This document shows, in pieces, positions 1 to 9,057 of a stretch of DNA of 64,000 nucleotides. Within the stretch, counting starts at the first letter, position 1, and each line of letters opens with the position of its first letter. The notes below the pieces were generated by a model. It saw only the letters and a program-made list of their open reading frames with translations, ran no database searches and was not told the origin of the DNA. The DNA lies in assembly GCF_012516435.1 (NCBI RefSeq), contig NZ_CP051216.1, positions 3,895,501 to 3,959,500 of the forward strand, written 5' to 3'. The position numbers and the translations under genes are program-made. The DNA is from Pseudodesulfovibrio sp. zrk46 (lineage in GTDB: Bacteria > Desulfobacterota > Desulfovibrionia > Desulfovibrionales > Desulfovibrionaceae).

Positions 1-2639
1 ATGCCCTCGACGATGGTCATGGGCACGTAACAGCCACCCGTAGCCTTGAGATCGTCAGACACCTCACGCTTGACGAGAATACGTCCTTCGTCCTCAGCGA
101 TCTTTACGTAACGGAGCACATTTTCCTGAGCAGCCTTATCAACAACCGGTCCCATGTAGTTGGCCGGATTTTCAGCCGGACCGAGCTTAATGGATTCGGC
201 TGCTTCAGTAAGACGCTCAATAAAGCGGTCATAGATAGGATCGATCACGATAACGCGGGAACAGGCAGAGCACTTCTGGCCCTGGAAGCCGAAAGCGGCG
301 TAAAGCACACCGAGCACGGCTTCATCGAGATCTGCATCATCATCAATGATAGTGGCATTTTTACCGCCCATTTCGGCGATGACACGTTTGCACTGTTGCT
401 GACCGGGCTGCACTTTGGCAGCACGCTCCTGAATGCGCAGTCCAACTTCCATTGAACCGGTAAATGCAATGACCGAGACGTCGGGATGATCGACAAGATG
501 GTCACCCATAACAGATCCACGGCCTGGGCAGTAGTTGAAGACACCATCAGGAAGTCCTGCAGCTTTCCACATTTCGGTAAGGCCATTACCAACAACAGAG
601 GAAATACCTGCGGGCTTATATACAACCGGGCAACCGGAAACAATGGCGGCTGAGACCATGCCCACTGAAATGGCGAGGGGGAAGTTCCACGGAGCGATGA
701 CAGCGGCCACGCCCTTGCCCTGATAAAAGAGCTGACTCATCTCACCGGGAGCATGGCCCATACGACGAGGTTTGCCGAGACGGATCATCTCGCGAGCGTA
801 GTACTCAAGGAAGTCGATAGCCTCAGCCAAATCAGCGTGAGCCTGATCCCACTGCTTGCCTACTTCGAGTACCTGCAATGCGGACATATCGTGGATATTA
901 TCCTTGAGGTACTGTGCAGCCTTGAGCAGGATTTCTGCACGCTTTTCAGGAGCGACATCGCGCCAGGAAAGGTATGCTTCGCTTGCAGCTTCAATGGCAC
1001 GGTCCACTTCCTCGGTTCCTGCCTGACAAACCGAACCGATGATCTCGCTGGGTTTTGCAGGGTTATAGGAATCAAGAGTATCGGACGTTTCTACTTCCTG
1101 CCCATTAATGAACAGTGGAACCTTTTTGCCCATGGAAGAACGGATTTTTGCAATGGATGCGGGGAAAGCATCACGCTCTGCCTTGAGAGTAAAGTCCACC
1201 ATGGGGAAGTTGTTGAAACGAGCAAGCCCTTCTTCTTGCTTTTTCGGAGCAGGCTTGTCCTCCAACTGACGACGCAGGGTCGCATCCGGATTTTCTAAGA
1301 GGCGGTCCATGTCTGCCTCATCGGCAAAGGTCTGCTTGAGGAAAGACTCATTGGCAGTATTCTCAAGCAGACGCCGAACCAGATAGGCCATACCCGGCAA
1401 CAAATCACCATAAGGGCAATAGAGACGCACGCGTTTGGCCACGTTCTTGAGGCCTTTGCGCACTGGCTCCGCCATGCCGTAGAGCACTTGGAACTCGTAT
1501 CTCTCTTCGGGGACATTCATATCCTCTGCCATTTCCATGACAGACGAAATTGATCGGATGTTATGCGAGGCACAAGCGTAATGGCAGATGTCACTGTTCT
1601 CGAGAATCATCTTGGAGACACGCTCGAAAGCCATGTCGGACTCAGGCTTGTGAGTCCACACCGGAACAGGCCAGCCATTCTGCTTGGCCATGACTGTTTC
1701 GTAATCCCAGTAAGCGCCCTTAACCAGACGAATAGAGACCGGCAGATTGGCTTCGCGAGCCCAGCCGATGAAATCACGGACGTCATCATCAACGCTACGC
1801 AGGTACGCCTGAAACACGATACCCAAATGCGGATAATCAGGATATTTGGTGCGCAAACGCTTATAGAGCTCGACGGTGGCTTCCTTGTACTTGAGGGATT
1901 CCATGTCGATGCACATGAACCCGCCCATCTCCATGACCTTGCGGTAGACAGGCTCGATATTGGAGATCATACCTTCAACGGTACCGTCCTGATCGACAGG
2001 CTTGGACTGGGAATAGAAGGCAGAGGGTTTCACGGCCACATTGACCATGGGAGCATGCCCCCAATCAAGGTTGCCGGACTTGGCTTCAAGAGGCTTCCAT
2101 TTTCCGAGTTCCTTGTGAATCGCCTCAAGGACTTCAAGATAACCATCTCGGTAAGCGGCAGATTCCTGTTCAGAAACGGTTGCCTCACCAAGAAGATCAA
2201 GTACGAAAGTAAATCCGTCCTTGCGAAGTTTCTTGATACCCTTGACTGCTTCCTTGGAAACCTGGCCAATAATAAACTGGCGAGCCATGGATTCGATGTT
2301 GGATCGAATAGTCTTATTCAAAACTTTAGCAACCAAACCACCGCCAAAAGTAGTTTTGGTAGCACCCCATTTCAATACGTCGGGAATGTTGGAGTCATCG
2401 CTTGCAAAATATTCTTCGATATGGCGAGAAAGCGACTCCGAAGTGTTGAGATATGGAAGAACATCAACAAATCGAAACATTTGGACCTTAAAATCTTCGT
2501 TTTTCATGGCCCAATCCATGACCTTACCGGTCCACCATCCTTTGTTGAAAACCGAAGGAGATTCGCCGGAAATGGATGAAAAAAACTCCCTGCCCCGAGC
2601 AATAATTCTCGGGTCCAGGGAGGAAATGTCTGTGGTCAT
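1..2639 (-). CDS. putA: Bifunctional proline dehydrogenase / P5C dehydrogenase, cut by window edge
   Basis: Oxidises proline to glutamate in two steps: FAD-dependent proline dehydrogenase makes pyrroline-5-carboxylate, and an NAD-dependent aldehyde dehydrogenase finishes. About 879 codons are present, from an ATG preceded by AAGGAGT. The proline dehydrogenase barrel comes first and shows the YWDYE and AYLVRRLLEN stretches typical of its substrate site. The aldehyde dehydrogenase half follows, with Glu756 in IAEMGGKNA and catalytic Cys790 in GQKCSACSR, the usual 34 residues apart. There is no N-terminal ribbon-helix-helix domain, so this is not a self-repressing E. coli-type PutA. The Lrp-type gene just upstream in the same direction is the likely controller. 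The C-terminal hundred or so residues lie outside the window. Confidence 0.95.
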   Translation of the reverse strand, partial: MTTDISSLDPRIIARGREFFSSISGESPSVFNKGWWTGKVMDWAMKNEDFKVQMFRFVDVLPYLNTSESLSRHIEEYFASDDSNIPDVLKWGATKTTFGGGLVAKVLNKTIRSNIESMARQFIIGQVSKEAVKGIKKLRKDGFTFVLDLLGEATVSEQESAAYRDGYLEVLEAIHKELGKWKPLEAKSGNLDWGHAPMVNVAVKPSAFYSQSKPVDQDGTVEGMISNIEPVYRKVMEMGGFMCIDMESLKYKEATVELYKRLRTKYPDYPHLGIVFQAYLRSVDDDVRDFIGWAREANLPVSIRLVKGAYWDYETVMAKQNGWPVPVWTHKPESDMAFERVSKMILENSDICHYACASHNIRSISSVMEMAEDMNVPEERYEFQVLYGMAEPVRKGLKNVAKRVRLYCPYGDLLPGMAYLVRRLLENTANESFLKQTFADEADMDRLLENPDATLRRQLEDKPAPKKQEEGLARFNNFPMVDFTLKAERDAFPASIAKIRSSMGKKVPLFINGQEVETSDTLDSYNPAKPSEIIGSVCQAGTEEVDRAIEAASEAYLSWRDVAPEKRAEILLKAAQYLKDNIHDMSALQVLEVGKQWDQAHADLAEAIDFLEYYAREMIRLGKPRRMGHAPGEMSQLFYQGKGVAAVIAPWNFPLAISVGMVSAAIVSGCPVVYKPAGISSVVGNGLTEMWKAAGLPDGVFNYCPGRGSVMGDHLVDHPDVSVIAFTGSMEVGLRIQERAAKVQPGQQQCKRVIAEMGGKNATIIDDDADLDEAVLGVLYAAFGFQGQKCSACSRVIVIDPIYDRFIERLTEAAESIKLGPAENPANYMGPVVDKAAQENVLRYVKIAEDEGRILVKREVSDDLKATGGCYVPMTIVEG

Positions 2640-2661
2640 CTGTGACTCCTTAAGCTAAAGT

Positions 2662-3135
2662 CTAATTGTCGGTTGTCGGAAGCGGGATAACGCGGGACTC
2701 CTTGACCGTGGTCAGCACGATAGTTGAATTGGTATCGCGCACGGCTGCGATGGTGCCGAATTTAGCGAGTGTCGCTTGCAATGCCTCGGTGTCCTCAACG
2801 CGTACCTTGACGAGATAAGAGTCACGGCCAGCAGTGTAATGAACCTCGAGAACCTCAGGTAGTTCTGACAGACGCTGACCAACCTCGGTGGCACCGACAC
2901 CTTCTTCAACGCGAATGGCGGTGAAGGCAGTAAGGGCGCGCCCAAGAATCTTGTGGTCAACGATGCACTCGTACCCCTTGATAATGCCGTTCCTCCGCAA
3001 CTTGCGGACACGCTCAAGGACTGCAGACGGTGCTTTACCTACTTTGCGAGCGATTTCAGCATTGGAAACCTTGCCATCATCCTGAAGGATGTTCAGGATT
3101 TTTAGATCCAGTTCGTCAATCTTTCTGTTATTCAT
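2662..3135 (-). CDS. Lrp/AsnC family transcriptional regulator
   Basis: A 157-residue feast/famine regulator. Residues about 8-50 form the winged helix-turn-helix (DLKILNILQDDGKVSNAEIA), and about 65-140 form the RAM ligand-binding domain with the VHYTAGRDSYLVKV core. It lies 22 bases upstream of putA on the same strand, so proline or a related amino acid is the inferred ligand and putA the inferred target, as for PutR/BkdR-type members. No Shine-Dalgarno sequence precedes the ATG. A TTGACA promoter lies so close that the transcript would start within a few bases of the ATG, which suggests leaderless translation. The family call is firm; the target is inferred from position. Confidence 0.9.
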   Translation of the reverse strand: MNNRKIDELDLKILNILQDDGKVSNAEIARKVGKAPSAVLERVRKLRRNGIIKGYECIVDHKILGRALTAFTAIRVEEGVGATEVGQRLSELPEVLEVHYTAGRDSYLVKVRVEDTEALQATLAKFGTIAAVRDTNSTIVLTTVKESRVIPLPTTDN

Positions 3136-3143
3136 AGCTAAAA

Positions 3144-3172
3144 GGAATAATGTTCTTCTCTTTTTTTGTCAA
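3144..3172 (-). promoter_or_regulatory. Promoter of the Lrp gene, predicted leaderless
   Basis: On the minus strand a perfect TTGACA (3167-3172) is followed after 17 bases by TATTCC (3144-3149). Transcription would begin near 3137, two or so bases before the ATG at 3135, matching the absence of a ribosome binding site. Confidence 0.5.
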
Positions 3173-3299
3173 CTCTTCTGAGAACGTAGAGTTATAAATA
3201 AAAATCTGCGGCTTTTCATTTACAAAGCCCTCTGATATATTTGACGATCACTATTTATAAAAATCGATATCCAGGCCTGCTCACACCATGGAGGGCACC

Positions 3300-4445
3300 T
3301 TGTCAGACAGAACTCTTCCGACCGGACATCCCGGCGCAAGCATAACTTCAACTCCTGATTCGCAAGGAATCCGTCTGGATATCCAGGGACATCTCGATGC
3401 CGCTGGAACAGCATATGTATGGGATGACGCCGTAAATATGATTCAGTCAGGTAGTGGCGTAGTCACTGCTGACTGCTCGAACATTACCTATATGGATGGA
3501 ACAGGTCTCGCCCTGCTGCTCAAGATTCGCGAAGAGGCTGCCCGGACTGGGCATAAAGTAGCGCTGACCAACCTGCGAGAAGAGTATCAGAAACTCATCA
3601 AACTGACCTGGGAATGTGATCTGCCCCAATGGACAACTAAGACAAAGGAACGACGCGGAATCGCCGAGGCTGTGGGGCGTGCAACCGGAGAAGTGCTGGA
3701 TGGAATCCGCGAGATGGTATCTTTTGTTGGCGAGTCCGCGGTGATGATCGCCTTCTCAATCCTGCACCCCAGACAAGTACGATGGAAAGATGTCCTGCTC
3801 TCCTGCATCCACGTAGGCGTGGACTCTCTGTTCATCATTACCCTTATCGGCTTTGTCATGGGGCTGATCATGTCTTTTCAGTCCGCTGTCACTCTTGAGA
3901 AATTCGGCGGCGAAATTTTCATTCCGAACATGCTTGGTCTGGTTATGTTCCGTGAAATGGGCCCTCTGGTCACATCCATCCTGCTGGCAGCCCGTTCAGG
4001 TTCAGCATTTGCGGCTGAGATTGGCACCATGAAAGTCAATGAGGAATTGGACGCTTTGACTACCATGGGACTCTCACCCATGCGTTTTTTGGTCATGCCA
4101 CGTTTGCTCTCCACCCTCATGATGGTTCCAATCATGACATTGTACTTCAACCTCGCAAGCCTTGTTGGTGGCGCAGTGGTAATGGTCTCCATAGGCTTCC
4201 CTCTGGTGACATTTACCTCGCGGGTATTTTCCTATGTAGATTTTCTGGATTTTTGGGGTGGCATGCTCAAAGCCGTCACCTTTGCCCTGCTGGTGGCAGG
4301 TGTAGGTTGCCTGCGTGGAATCCAGACAAAAGAAAGCGCCAGTGCCGTGGGACTCTCCACAACAAGCGCAGTGGTTTCGGGCATCATCCTGATCGCCTTT
4401 GCGGATGGTCTCTTTGCCGTAGCCTTTTACTACATGGGTTGGTAA
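3300..4445 (+). CDS. mlaE: STAS-MlaE fusion, phospholipid ABC transporter permease
   Basis: Inner-membrane permease of an Mla-type system that moves phospholipids between inner and outer membranes. The N-terminal 105 residues or so are a STAS domain (DCSNITYMDGTGLALLLKI), the role filled by separate MlaB in E. coli; the rest is the MlaE permease with about five membrane segments and the EIGTMKVNEELDAL motif near residue 240. I place the start at TTG 3300: GGAGGG sits at 3290-3295 with 5-base spacing, while the in-frame ATG at 3288 has no ribosome binding site. It heads a tight operon with the ATPase (6 bases), MCE protein (4 bases) and lipoprotein (12 bases). Confidence 0.9.
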   Translation: MSDRTLPTGHPGASITSTPDSQGIRLDIQGHLDAAGTAYVWDDAVNMIQSGSGVVTADCSNITYMDGTGLALLLKIREEAARTGHKVALTNLREEYQKLIKLTWECDLPQWTTKTKERRGIAEAVGRATGEVLDGIREMVSFVGESAVMIAFSILHPRQVRWKDVLLSCIHVGVDSLFIITLIGFVMGLIMSFQSAVTLEKFGGEIFIPNMLGLVMFREMGPLVTSILLAARSGSAFAAEIGTMKVNEELDALTTMGLSPMRFLVMPRLLSTLMMVPIMTLYFNLASLVGGAVVMVSIGFPLVTFTSRVFSYVDFLDFWGGMLKAVTFALLVAGVGCLRGIQTKESASAVGLSTTSAVVSGIILIAFADGLFAVAFYYMGW

Positions 4446-4451
4446 ACAGAC

Positions 4452-5270
4452 ATGATGCACTCCAACGAACCAGTCATCAGCGTCCGTAACCTCGTGTGCG
4501 GTTATGACGAAACGGTAGTCGTCGACAACATCAGCTTCGACATAATGAAGGGTGAAGTATTCGTCATTCTTGGAGGTTCTGGTTGCGGGAAATCTACAGT
4601 ACTCAAGAACATGATCGGTCTGTACCAACCTTTTGAAGGACAAGTCCTGTACGGAGACCGCGATCTGGTCACAGCCACTGGGAAGGAACGCGACGAAATC
4701 ATCCGCCAGTTTGGCGTTATGTACCAGATGGGCGCATTATTCGGCTCCATGTCCTTACTGCAGAACGTCATGCTCCCTCTCGAGGAATTCACAGACTTGC
4801 CGCGTGAAGCAATGGCCATGATAGCCAAGTCCAAACTAGCCATGGTCAATCTGGAGAATTCCCTCTATAAAATGCCGGCTGCTCTATCCGGCGGCATGAA
4901 AAAAAGGGCAGCCATTGCACGCGCCATGGCACTGGATCCACAGATACTTTTTCTCGATGAACCCGGAGCAGGTTTGGACCCGATTTCTTCCGCAGAACTG
5001 GACGAATTAATCCTTAACCTTTCCCGCTCGCTGGGCATCACCTTTGTCATTGTCACCCACGAACTCGAATCCATTTACAAAACTGCGGATCGCGTTATCA
5101 TGCTCGACAAGGAAGTGAAGTCCATCGTTGCAGAAGGCGATCCCAAAGAGCTCCGCGATACGTCGGAAAATATCTTCGTAAAACGATTCTTCCACCGGCT
5201 CCCGTCTTTAGGGGCCGACAAAGACGCCATCCGGTGTCCCGTAGCCGAACCTACCGGCGAACAAGGTTAA
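4452..5270 (+). CDS. mlaF: Mla-type ABC transporter ATPase
   Basis: ATP-binding subunit that powers the permease encoded just upstream. All ABC signatures are intact: Walker A GGSGCGKST at residues 41-49, signature LSGGMKKRAAIARA near 145, and Walker B ILFLDEP at about 166-172 followed by the D-loop and the switch histidine in FVIVTHE. At 272 residues it has the usual MlaF length. A second ATG directly follows the first, so the start is uncertain by one codon. It acts on the cytoplasmic face of the inner membrane with the MCE protein at 5275 as periplasmic partner. Confidence 0.93.
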   Translation: MMHSNEPVISVRNLVCGYDETVVVDNISFDIMKGEVFVILGGSGCGKSTVLKNMIGLYQPFEGQVLYGDRDLVTATGKERDEIIRQFGVMYQMGALFGSMSLLQNVMLPLEEFTDLPREAMAMIAKSKLAMVNLENSLYKMPAALSGGMKKRAAIARAMALDPQILFLDEPGAGLDPISSAELDELILNLSRSLGITFVIVTHELESIYKTADRVIMLDKEVKSIVAEGDPKELRDTSENIFVKRFFHRLPSLGADKDAIRCPVAEPTGEQG

Positions 5271-5274
5271 CTAT

Positions 5275-6426
5275 ATGATTCGCAAATATGACTACTTCAA
5301 ACTCGGCAGCTTCATCATCCTCGGCTCCTGTATGCTCGTGGCAGTCATCATCATACTGGGCGCTGGCCGGTATTTTGAGACCTCCTATACAGTAGAAAGT
5401 TACTTTGACGAATCGGTCAACGGACTCGAAGTCGGCTCCCCCGTCAAACTGCGAGGTGTAAAAGTCGGTCGCGTTGCCAACATCGACTTTGTTGCCAACA
5501 AGTATGAAAACGCCAATCGCAGTGAAGTACGCTACGTAATAGTAGAGTGTGACATTGACCCCTCTCTTTTCCGCGACATGGATCACGATGCTTTCAAAAA
5601 AGCCATAAACAACGAGATCAACCGAGGCTTGCGTGTCATGCCGACCTCCCTCGGCTTGACCGGCCAGCTCTTTCTGAATTTCGTGTATGTAGACCCCGCA
5701 TCGAATCCGCCGCTCCCCATCGAATGGCAGCCAAGTGAGGCCTACATCCCATCTGTTCCGAGCACTCTCAGCCGTATTGAGGGAGCCATTACTACTATCA
5801 GTAAAACATTGAGCGGAATCAAACAGGAAGACATTGTCTCCATCATTGGTGACGTCAAATCCATCGTGAACACCATCGATGATTTCATGAAAACCGAAGG
5901 AGGTCGTGAAGCGGGTAACCGCATGCTCGGCATCCTGCAAGAAACCCAAACGCTGTTGGCCCGAACAAATGAACTTCTGGCTGCAAGCGAAGCCGAGAAT
6001 CTTATTCCAAACGCCGCTGGGGCAATTGCTGGCATCAATAAAATCGTTAACCAATCCTCGGATGACGTTATCGCGGCAGCCGCAGAAGCACGTGAGGCCA
6101 TGACCAGCTTTAAACAGGCAGCCAACGTGCTAGGAAAAACATTGGGCGATCCCCGAATGGACAAGGCGATGTCCGAACTTGCTCCCACTCTGGAAAACGT
6201 AACTCGCGCTTCCCATGACATGACTGCGGCCATCGCCAAAGTGCACGCATTGGTCAACCGCCTCAACTCAGTTGTGGCCAGCGAAGAGGCCAATATTCAC
6301 GCCATCCTTCAAGACACCCGCGAAGTTATGCAAAACATCAAGGAACTGAGTGGCGACGCCAAGCGTTACCCCTCTGGCGTCTTCTTCGGCAAGCCGCCGA
6401 GCAAGGCCGCTCCTGAAAATAAATAA
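5275..6426 (+). CDS. mlaD: MCE-domain periplasmic protein (MlaD-like)
   Basis: Substrate-binding, ring-forming partner of the Mla permease, anchored in the inner membrane. A single membrane segment spans about residues 12-32, followed by the MCE domain around 38-120 (VNGLEVGSPVKLRGVKVGRV). At 383 residues it is about twice as long as E. coli MlaD; the extra C-terminal half is predicted helical and rich in Ala, Glu and Asn, as in the longer PqiB/Mce-type proteins that may extend a tunnel across the periplasm. AAGG precedes the ATG and the gene starts 4 bases after mlaF. Confidence 0.9.
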   Translation: MIRKYDYFKLGSFIILGSCMLVAVIIILGAGRYFETSYTVESYFDESVNGLEVGSPVKLRGVKVGRVANIDFVANKYENANRSEVRYVIVECDIDPSLFRDMDHDAFKKAINNEINRGLRVMPTSLGLTGQLFLNFVYVDPASNPPLPIEWQPSEAYIPSVPSTLSRIEGAITTISKTLSGIKQEDIVSIIGDVKSIVNTIDDFMKTEGGREAGNRMLGILQETQTLLARTNELLAASEAENLIPNAAGAIAGINKIVNQSSDDVIAAAAEAREAMTSFKQAANVLGKTLGDPRMDKAMSELAPTLENVTRASHDMTAAIAKVHALVNRLNSVVASEEANIHAILQDTREVMQNIKELSGDAKRYPSGVFFGKPPSKAAPENK

Positions 6427-6438
6427 ACGAGATGAATC

Positions 6439-7050
6439 ATGAAAAAGATACTTTCCCTCATCCTCATTCTTGTCACTGCCTTTAGTGCTGTCTCCTGTGT
6501 AAAGCTTGGAGGCGACCCGGTGGACAAGCGATACTATCGACTCGCACCAGTTCGCCAAGGCGAAACACAGGCGCCACAGAGTGACATCATTCTTCGTGTT
6601 CGCCGAATGTCCGTCTCCGATCTCTACAATACCCGTGAATTAGTCTATCAGATGGAAGGCGGTCGCATCGAATCCGATTTCTACAATCTCTTTTTCGTCG
6701 CGCCCAGCAACAACATTACGACTGAACTTCGCAAATGGCTGGCTTCCAGCGGCCAGTTTTCCAACATCATTGAGCCGGGAAGCATGGTAGTACCCACGCT
6801 AACTCTGGAAGGCGTACTCAATTCACTCTATGGGGATTACTCGTCAGGCCAGCCTGCTGCTGTCGTGGAAATGCAATTCTTCCTTGTCAATGAATCCACC
6901 GCTGACAACGACATTGTCTTTTCTCAAAGTTACAGGCAACGTATCCCCCTCGCCAAGCCTGACCCGCAGGATTTGGTACAGGCCATGACCAAAGGGGTCG
7001 CGGCTATCTTCACGCAACTTGAACAGGATCTGGCCCAAGCGCCCATTTAG
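6439..7050 (+). CDS. ABC-transport auxiliary lipoprotein (PqiC/YmbA-like)
   Basis: A 203-residue lipoprotein with a clear type II signal peptide: charged MKK, a hydrophobic stretch, and lipobox AVSC with lipidated Cys20. The mature part contains KRYYRLAPVRQ and ILRVRRMSV, typical of the auxiliary lipoprotein family that includes PqiC. By analogy it would sit at the outer membrane and dock the MCE protein there. The operon carries this lipoprotein where E. coli has the soluble lipid carrier MlaC, so the architecture resembles Pqi or plant TGD/Mce systems more than classical Mla. Confidence 0.8.
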   Translation: MKKILSLILILVTAFSAVSCVKLGGDPVDKRYYRLAPVRQGETQAPQSDIILRVRRMSVSDLYNTRELVYQMEGGRIESDFYNLFFVAPSNNITTELRKWLASSGQFSNIIEPGSMVVPTLTLEGVLNSLYGDYSSGQPAAVVEMQFFLVNESTADNDIVFSQSYRQRIPLAKPDPQDLVQAMTKGVAAIFTQLEQDLAQAPI

Positions 7051-7053
7051 AAT

Positions 7054-7590
7054 ATGAGAAAGAAACAAAAACGGGACATGTATGCTCCCGAAGAATTTGA
7101 TGAAACAGAGGAGCTTGTCAGTCGCTCTCAGATGAAGCGTGACATGCATGCCCTGCAACAACTCGGCGTAGACTTGGCCGCACTTGGCGACCGCGTGGTC
7201 AAAGAGGCCAACCTGCCACCTGAAGTAGAAAAGGCTCTCCTGCTCATCAAGAAGCTGAAAAAGCATGAAGCCCGCCGTCGCCACCTGCAGTATGTCGGCA
7301 AACTCATGCGCACCTTTGACACCACTCACGTCCAAGAAATGGTCGAAGCTGCCAAGCTCGGGCATGAGGTGAAGACCGAAGAGTTCCACAGGGTGGAGCA
7401 AATGCGAGACGCATTGGTTGCAGGAGATGATGATCTTTTACAGGAACTCTTCGAAGCCCACCCGGAAGAAGGTCAACGCATACGCCAACTCACGCTCGGT
7501 GCTCGACGCGCAAAGGCCAAGGGCAAACCGCCCAAGGACAGTCGCGCTCTGTTCAAATTGCTGCGCTCACTTCCGGAAGAAGAAAAATAA
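7054..7590 (+). CDS. darP: Ribosome biogenesis factor DarP (DUF615/YjgA)
   Basis: A 178-residue, charged helical protein matching the YjgA/DarP family, which associates with the large ribosomal subunit and promotes late peptidyl-transferase-centre maturation. It opens with YAPEEFDETEELVSRSQMKR, the family's hallmark, and carries the R..RHLQYVGKLMR stretch. It starts 3 bases after the lipoprotein gene with no ribosome binding site visible, so it is probably co-transcribed and translationally coupled to it. There is no evident functional link with lipid transport. Confidence 0.85.
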   Translation: MRKKQKRDMYAPEEFDETEELVSRSQMKRDMHALQQLGVDLAALGDRVVKEANLPPEVEKALLLIKKLKKHEARRRHLQYVGKLMRTFDTTHVQEMVEAAKLGHEVKTEEFHRVEQMRDALVAGDDDLLQELFEAHPEEGQRIRQLTLGARRAKAKGKPPKDSRALFKLLRSLPEEEK

Positions 7591-7603
7591 TACTCTTCGC
7601 CCC

Positions 7604-7631
7604 TTGACGTGGTCCAGACCGGAATTATCTA
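7604..7631 (+). promoter_or_regulatory. Promoter of the small zinc-ribbon gene
   Basis: TTGACG (7604-7609), 16 bases, then TATCTA (7626-7631). A short inverted repeat GGTCcaGACC (7611-7620) lies between the two boxes and could be a regulator site. The gene starts about 45 bases downstream. Confidence 0.45.
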
Positions 7632-7682
7632 TCTAACAACGCACAGAATCCCGTGCCGAGGCATCGGGGAAAGGAGATAGCA

Positions 7683-7952
7683 ATGGTTATTCACGAATAT
7701 GCCGGTATTGTTACCGAACTTGAGGATCATAAATGCCCGCACTGCGGCAAACTTATGGAGCCCTGGCTCCCCCCGGCAGAGACCGGTTGGGATGTCATCC
7801 TCATCTGCAACTCCAACAGCTGCCCCTTTTACCTCGGCAGCGAGGACGACATCGCTCACAAACGCGATGGCTCTCACCTCGGTTGCCGCTACGCGCTGAA
7901 TCCGCAGAACGGATATAAGCCCGTCAACGTTCTGGCCGTATGCCCTCACTAG
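7683..7952 (+). CDS. Small zinc-ribbon protein of unknown function
   Basis: An 89-residue protein with CPHC near residue 17 and a second Cys pair CNSNSC about 30 residues later, suggesting a small metal-binding ribbon. The start is the ATG at 7683, preceded by AAGGAG at 7671; an in-frame ATG at 7653 lacks a ribosome binding site. It also contains a C-terminal stretch (HLGCRYALNPQNGYKPVNV) that I do not recognise as a known domain. It is a single-gene unit with its own promoter and a strong terminator. I cannot assign a function. Confidence 0.75.
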   Translation: MVIHEYAGIVTELEDHKCPHCGKLMEPWLPPAETGWDVILICNSNSCPFYLGSEDDIAHKRDGSHLGCRYALNPQNGYKPVNVLAVCPH

Positions 7953-7974
7953 GGTCGGCCAGTAGAGAACACCG

Positions 7975-8009
7975 CAAGAAAGCCCGCATCAGCGGGCTTT
8001 CTTGTTTTT
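7975..8009 (+). terminator. Rho-independent terminator
   Basis: Perfect 13-bp stem (7975-7987 with 7992-8004), loop ATCA, then TTTTT. It closes the zinc-ribbon transcript. Confidence 0.93.
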
Positions 8010-8126
8010 GGCCCCCTGTTCGTATTACCCAATCGAATCCATCCAAAATTGCAATGCACATACTCGTTCCCAACCGGGCTAATCGGTGCTAAACCTGCGC
8101 CATTAAATCACAACGAGGAATAATAC

Positions 8127-9020
8127 GTGACAGGAACTTCAGGTAACGCAAAAGCATATGTGGCACTCTGGTTCGCCATTATTGTATGGGCCAGTTCTTT
8201 TGTTGTCCTCAAGATTGCTTTTAACCACTTCGACCCCATGGTGGTCATTTTTGGCCGCATGATCATTGCCTCGATCTGCTTCCTGTTCGTCTTTAAACGC
8301 ATCGGTGGCAACGACTACCGCCCCGGCGACTGGAAGAAGATGCTCTTTATGGGCGTATGCGAGCCAGGCCTTTACTTCGTATTCGAAGCTCTGGCCCTTA
8401 GTTACACCGATGCCTCTCAGGCTGGAATGATCTGCGCTCTATTGCCTCTCATGGTTGCAGTGGCCGCCCATTTTGTTCTGGGCGAATCCATCACTAAACG
8501 TAACATTACCGGTTTCACCATAGCTATTATCGGTGCCATTGCCCTTTCTGCAGCTGCTGTCTCCACAGACACAGCCCCAAATCCTATCCTCGGCAACTTT
8601 CTCGAATTCTTGGCCATGGTTTGCGCCGTAGGCTACATCATCACTATGAAAGGATTATCCTCTCGCTACAACCCATGGTTCCTGACCATGATTCAGGCCT
8701 TTGTAGGCTCATTATTTTTCTTCCCGCTTCTGTTCCTGCCCAGCACGACCCTGCCGACAACCTTCCCCATGGAAGGCATCGCCACCGTTGCTTACCTCGG
8801 CATTGCCGTCACCATTGGCGGCTATGGCATGTACAACTACGCAGTCTCCAAAATACCTGTCAGTCAAGCTACCGCCTTCATCAATCTCATCCCGGTCATC
8901 ACCCTCTTTTTGGGTTGGGCGATTCTCAGCGAAAGGTTGAACTGGATGCAATACGCAGCTTCTGCCGTGGTCATTGCAGGCGTATATGTAAGTCAGGATA
9001 AAAAGAAGACTCAGGAGTAG
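8127..9020 (+). CDS. EamA/DMT family transporter
   Basis: A 297-residue inner-membrane protein with about ten hydrophobic segments in two EamA repeats, the architecture of drug/metabolite exporters. The first repeat starts WFAIIVWASSFVVLKIAF and the second near residue 150. The start is GTG at 8127 with GAGGAA 9 bases upstream. It stands alone between two terminators, convergent with mqnD. Members export amino acids, purines or other metabolites; the substrate here cannot be told from the sequence. Confidence 0.88.
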   Translation: MTGTSGNAKAYVALWFAIIVWASSFVVLKIAFNHFDPMVVIFGRMIIASICFLFVFKRIGGNDYRPGDWKKMLFMGVCEPGLYFVFEALALSYTDASQAGMICALLPLMVAVAAHFVLGESITKRNITGFTIAIIGAIALSAAAVSTDTAPNPILGNFLEFLAMVCAVGYIITMKGLSSRYNPWFLTMIQAFVGSLFFFPLLFLPSTTLPTTFPMEGIATVAYLGIAVTIGGYGMYNYAVSKIPVSQATAFINLIPVITLFLGWAILSERLNWMQYAASAVVIAGVYVSQDKKKTQE

Positions 9021-9057
9021 TTCAGACCACGCTCTTTCAAGTAAACCAAGACAACAA

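Noticed and set aside
1563..2579. A 338-codon plus-strand frame opposite putA
   Set aside because: The minus-strand frame is an unmistakable PutA with catalytic residues in place, so this is a shadow.
3288..3290. ATG 3288 as start of the STAS-permease
   Set aside because: It has no ribosome binding site, and its own bases form the GGAGGG that serves the TTG at 3300.
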